A model generated the notes under the pieces. It saw nothing but the letters and a program-made list of their open reading frames with translations, was not told the DNA's origin and searched no databases. A stretch of DNA of 43,387 bases from Mucilaginibacter sp. L294 (GTDB taxonomy: Bacteria > Bacteroidota > Bacteroidia > Sphingobacteriales > Sphingobacteriaceae), in contig NZ_LGEK01000038.1 in NCBI RefSeq assembly GCF_001636615.1, positions 1 to 43,387 of the forward strand, in the 5' to 3' direction. Shown here piece after piece: positions 41,069-43,387 of the stretch. Both the position numbers and the translations under genes were made by a program. Positions within the stretch are counted from its first letter, which is position 1; each line of letters opens with the position of its first letter.

Positions 41069-42049
41069 TTACCATTTATCCAGCCCCAGCAGTTTCCTGC
41101 CTAAGGGCGATAGTTCTGCAACCGGGTTCTTTTTCTCCCGTTCCATCGGGTCGCCGGGGAAAGCGTAGCCCTGCATGGCCTCGCGGCTTTGCCAGCTGTT
41201 GATGCGCCATTGCCTTAATTCCTCATTCTCTTCCTGCGCGGGCATCATAGATATATATTGCGCTACACGCACCTTATTACCGCTGGTATTTGCGCGGATG
41301 CCGTGTGGCTCCAGGCTGTTAAATATCAGCAGGTCACCGGCTTCCAGTTTTACTTTTTCTATTGTAAAGCCTGTCGTATCCGGTTTATAATGGTCGCGAT
41401 CATCGGGTTGGGTGAGTTTCCAGGTATCATAGGTACGGTACAGCTCGGGTACGCATTGAAAACCACCCATGGTTTCATCGGTTTGGTCGGCCAATGCCAA
41501 TACGCCCTGTACGTTTTGCGGGCGGGTTTCCGGGTCATAATCCCAATGGATAAAACCTTTGTACTCAAAACCCGGGCGTAGCGGGAAGTTCAGGTTAGCA
41601 CGGTCAATCGTTACCCAAAGCTTTTCTGTACCCCAAACATCAGCAAAAGCCTGGTGTACTTTTTCCATCTGTCGGTTATCCCACATCAATTGCTGGTTGT
41701 AAATTTCAACCATACCGGTGTTGTTTAATTCGGCCATTTGCATTTGGGCGTTTTGCTTTTTGTACCATGTATCTATATTGTTTTGGTCTTTCCCTTCATA
41801 TTCCCAAAGGTAATCTGCAAGCTTTTTTACCTGCTGTTTAGGTACCGCGTTTTTAATGATCACGTAGCCATTGTTTACCCAAAATTGCCAATCGGCTTCG
41901 CTTAAAACCTGTAGAGGTTTGCCGTTGCTGCGGTCGTTTAAGTTTATCTGGCTGGAGGTTGCGGTAGATGGGTTTCCCGGTATTACTTTATGTGCCTCGT
42001 TAGCTTTCATGGCCGGGGCCATAGTAGGGGTCATGCTTTGTGTTCTCAT
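41069..42049 (-). CDS. Phytanoyl-CoA dioxygenase (PhyH) family protein
   Basis: 326 residues, cytosolic. A non-heme Fe(II)/2-oxoglutarate oxygenase: the metal triad is His168 and Asp170 in FIHWDYD and His249 in LEPHGIR, and Arg261 in NKVRVAQY is placed to hold 2-oxoglutarate. MGGFQCVPELYRTY and LEAGDLLIFNSLEPHG are typical PhyH segments. The first 35 residues are low-complexity (MTPTMAPAM) and a later start is possible. The substrate is unknown; other bacterial members oxidise small metabolites. An AraC regulator is divergent, 121 bases away, and probably controls it. Confidence 0.92.
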   Translation of the reverse strand: MRTQSMTPTMAPAMKANEAHKVIPGNPSTATSSQINLNDRSNGKPLQVLSEADWQFWVNNGYVIIKNAVPKQQVKKLADYLWEYEGKDQNNIDTWYKKQNAQMQMAELNNTGMVEIYNQQLMWDNRQMEKVHQAFADVWGTEKLWVTIDRANLNFPLRPGFEYKGFIHWDYDPETRPQNVQGVLALADQTDETMGGFQCVPELYRTYDTWKLTQPDDRDHYKPDTTGFTIEKVKLEAGDLLIFNSLEPHGIRANTSGNKVRVAQYISMMPAQEENEELRQWRINSWQSREAMQGYAFPGDPMEREKKNPVAELSPLGRKLLGLDKW

Positions 42050-42119
42050 TTTTTATTGGTTTTGATACTTCAAAGGTACAGGCTCAATTAAGCATGAATA
42101 TTCTGTGTACTGACCAATA

Positions 42120-42151
42120 TTTGCTCTGTATTGATTTATTGTATAGCTTTA
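42120..42151 (+). promoter_or_regulatory. Candidate promoter for the AraC gene
   Basis: TTTG (42120-42123) and TAGCTTTA (42144-42151, seven of eight bases of TAnnTTTG) are 20 bases apart, and the ATG is 19 bases downstream. Spacing fits the Bacteroidota primary sigma factor. Confidence 0.4.
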
Positions 42152-42170
42152 TCAATACATTTTTAGCAAC

Positions 42171-43031
42171 ATGGCGATAAATGAGATTCAATTAGAGCGG
42201 GTAGATTTTGAGCCCGGTAAATCATTTAAACTGTTTTCGCCGCGTTTACGCAATACTTTTTTGTGGCATTACCACCCCGAAATAGAACTGGTTTATGTGG
42301 AGGCCGATGCAGGCATCAGGCATGTGGGTTCGCATATATCCGGCTATACCCAAAGCGACCTGGTATTTATCGGCGGCAATATCCCTCACCTTAATTTTGA
42401 TTATCGCCTGCGCAGCGATTACCACCAGATTGTGATACAGCTGCGTACCGATTTTTTAGGCGCGGCCATCGGTACATCGCCCGAGTTTGCGGCCATAAAC
42501 CGTTTATTTAAGCTGGCTGGCCGCGGTATTGCTTTTACCGGACCAACCAAAGCCGCCGTAGCTGAAAGGTTAAAAAAACTGGGCGAACTAAATTCATACA
42601 AACAACTGCTGGAGCTGATAGATATACTTCAACAGCTTGCCGGTTCATCAGATACTGAAATATTGAATACCGACGAAACCAGTAAGAATTTCCTCCTGAA
42701 GGATAAGATCCGCATGGGGGCTATTTATGAATACATTGATGCCAACTATTATCAAAAACCCGATGTAAATGTAGTGGCTGCAAAGGTGAATTTAACTACC
42801 GCCGCTTTTTGCCGTTATTTTAAACGCCAAACCAATATCACCTTTACCGATTTTGTGAACCAATACCGGATAGAACGCGCCAAAAACCTGCTGATGCAGG
42901 GCAAAAACGTAACCGAAACATGTTATGCAACAGGCTTTGATAGTTTGTCGTATTTCAACAGCTTATTCAATAAAATTGTAGGGCAAAACCCATCGGCTTT
43001 TAAAAAAGTATGGGTTAGTGGGCATAAGTAA
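42171..43031 (+). CDS. AraC family transcriptional regulator with cupin sensor
   Basis: 286 residues. The N-terminal part (15-110) is a cupin-type ligand-binding domain (HYHPEIELVYV, SDLVFIGGNIPHLNF). The C-terminal 100 residues hold two helix-turn-helix units: VNVVAAKVNLTTAAFCRYFKRQTNITFTDFVNQYRIERAKNLL and VTETCYATGFDSLSYFNSLFNKIVGQNPSAF. Such AraC proteins usually respond to a sugar or small metabolite and act on a divergent neighbour, here PhyH. Confidence 0.94.
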   Translation: MAINEIQLERVDFEPGKSFKLFSPRLRNTFLWHYHPEIELVYVEADAGIRHVGSHISGYTQSDLVFIGGNIPHLNFDYRLRSDYHQIVIQLRTDFLGAAIGTSPEFAAINRLFKLAGRGIAFTGPTKAAVAERLKKLGELNSYKQLLELIDILQQLAGSSDTEILNTDETSKNFLLKDKIRMGAIYEYIDANYYQKPDVNVVAAKVNLTTAAFCRYFKRQTNITFTDFVNQYRIERAKNLLMQGKNVTETCYATGFDSLSYFNSLFNKIVGQNPSAFKKVWVSGHK

Positions 43032-43070
43032 TTACCACCCTTATACAGCTTGTTCTGTTCCACTGCGAAA

Positions 43071-43095
43071 TGGAACAAGTGGAACAAATGGAACA
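43071..43095 (+). repeat. Three 9-base-period TGGAACA repeats
   Basis: TGGAACA begins at 43071, 43080 and 43089, with spacers AG and AA. An inverted copy (TGTTCCA) lies at 43056-43062, so the first pair can form a short hairpin. Confidence 0.8.
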
Positions 43096-43202
43096 TGTTG
43101 ATAATCAGCATTATGGTGTTTTGATTTTAGTGCTCTATCTAAAGTATTACTTCATTGTTTGGAAGTAATTGTCTATATGTCAAATGGTTATCGAAATCGC
43201 AA

Positions 43203-43234
43203 TTTTGTTCCATTTTTTGAAAAATGGAACAAAA
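43203..43234. repeat. Perfect 15-base inverted repeat with TGGAACA core
   Basis: TTTTGTTCCATTTTT (43203-43217) and AAAAATGGAACAAAA (43220-43234) are perfect inverted copies with a 2-base centre. It could be an operator, a hairpin or the end of a repeat element that continues past the contig. Confidence 0.8.
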
Positions 43235-43371
43235 ACGGCACCGATCTAACACGATATAAAACGACTTTTTTTGCCTTTTTCCGACCCCAGTTCACCCTTT
43301 TTGTGCCGTGAAAATCACATGAAAGCCAAAAAGGTATTTTGTATTAAATAGTTGATTTATAGGTATTTATT

Positions 43372-43387
43372 CTGTCTCTTATACACA
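43372..43387. other. Nextera/Tn5 mosaic-end adapter (artefact)
   Basis: CTGTCTCTTATACACA is the first 16 bases of the reverse complement of the mosaic end found at 1-19, in inverted orientation. It is untrimmed adapter, not genome. Confidence 0.96.

Larger units (their letters stand above)
43032..43371. other. Terminal non-coding region with TGGAACA repeats
   Basis: 340 bases without a credible gene. The short minus-strand frame 42923-43111 is low-complexity (repeated FHL), caused by the repeats. The heptamer TGGAACA occurs six times in this stretch: TGTTCCA at 43056 and 43206; TGGAACA at 43071, 43080, 43089 and 43225. Confidence 0.6.

Noticed and set aside
43071..43095. CRISPR-like direct repeats
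   Set aside because: The repeat is 7 bases with 2-base spacers; there are no unique spacers and no cas genes.
42923..43111. 62-codon minus-strand frame at the end of the AraC gene
   Set aside because: Its start is repeated FHL from the TGGAACA repeats and the rest is antisense to the AraC coding sequence.

Overview
The window is a 43.4-kb contig from a member of the Bacteroidota, most likely family Sphingobacteriaceae (Mucilaginibacter/Pedobacter-like). The evidence is indirect: exported proteins whose signal peptides end in A-Q, families typical of the group (DUF4142, DUF4199, DUF4268, TlpA plus a DUF3738-like domain, GH29, GH3, ThuA, MRJP-like), few Shine-Dalgarno sites, and TAnnTTTG-like promoters. 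Genus is a guess. Both ends carry Tn5/Nextera mosaic-end sequence (1-19 and 43372-43387), so the first codons and the last 16 bases are library artefact. I see no tRNA, rRNA, CRISPR, prophage or intact insertion sequence.

Layout. 20-2850: truncated GIY-YIG-like gene, msrB lipoprotein, then a minus-strand group with a TlpA-like thioredoxin and two small six-cysteine peptides with 18-residue double-glycine leaders; this is the most unusual locus. 3522-11195: minus-strand envelope genes, namely a metallopeptidase-propeller-barrel protein, an M1-like metallopeptidase and a class A penicillin-binding protein; a decayed copy of the penicillin-binding protein gene's 3' end lies 2 kb away. 11330-18155: MRJP-like propeller, MOSC protein, GMC oxidoreductase plus ThuA, and an M28 peptidase, with two 'AACCACAGAG' palindromic elements. 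18156-28664: OmpA-like, PRC-barrel, FUSC membrane protein, PEP carboxylase, DUF4142, DUF763, a membrane-anchored MutS-type ATPase and DUF4268, separated by REP-like palindromes.

28803-33840 is a carbohydrate locus: GH3 glycosidase and a small membrane protein diverge from a GH29 fucosidase and an SMP-30-type lactonase. 33969-36064 holds two coupled family 2 glycosyltransferases. 36136-38665 is a tight four-gene partner-switching operon: membrane protein, response regulator-SpoIIE phosphatase, STAS protein, RsbW-like kinase. 38917-43031 has a thioredoxin reductase-like flavoprotein, a membrane-tethered LuxR regulator, a DUF4199 protein, and a PhyH dioxygenase divergent from an AraC regulator that probably controls it. 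Many intergenic spaces contain imperfect palindromes with GTCAT...ATGAC ends.
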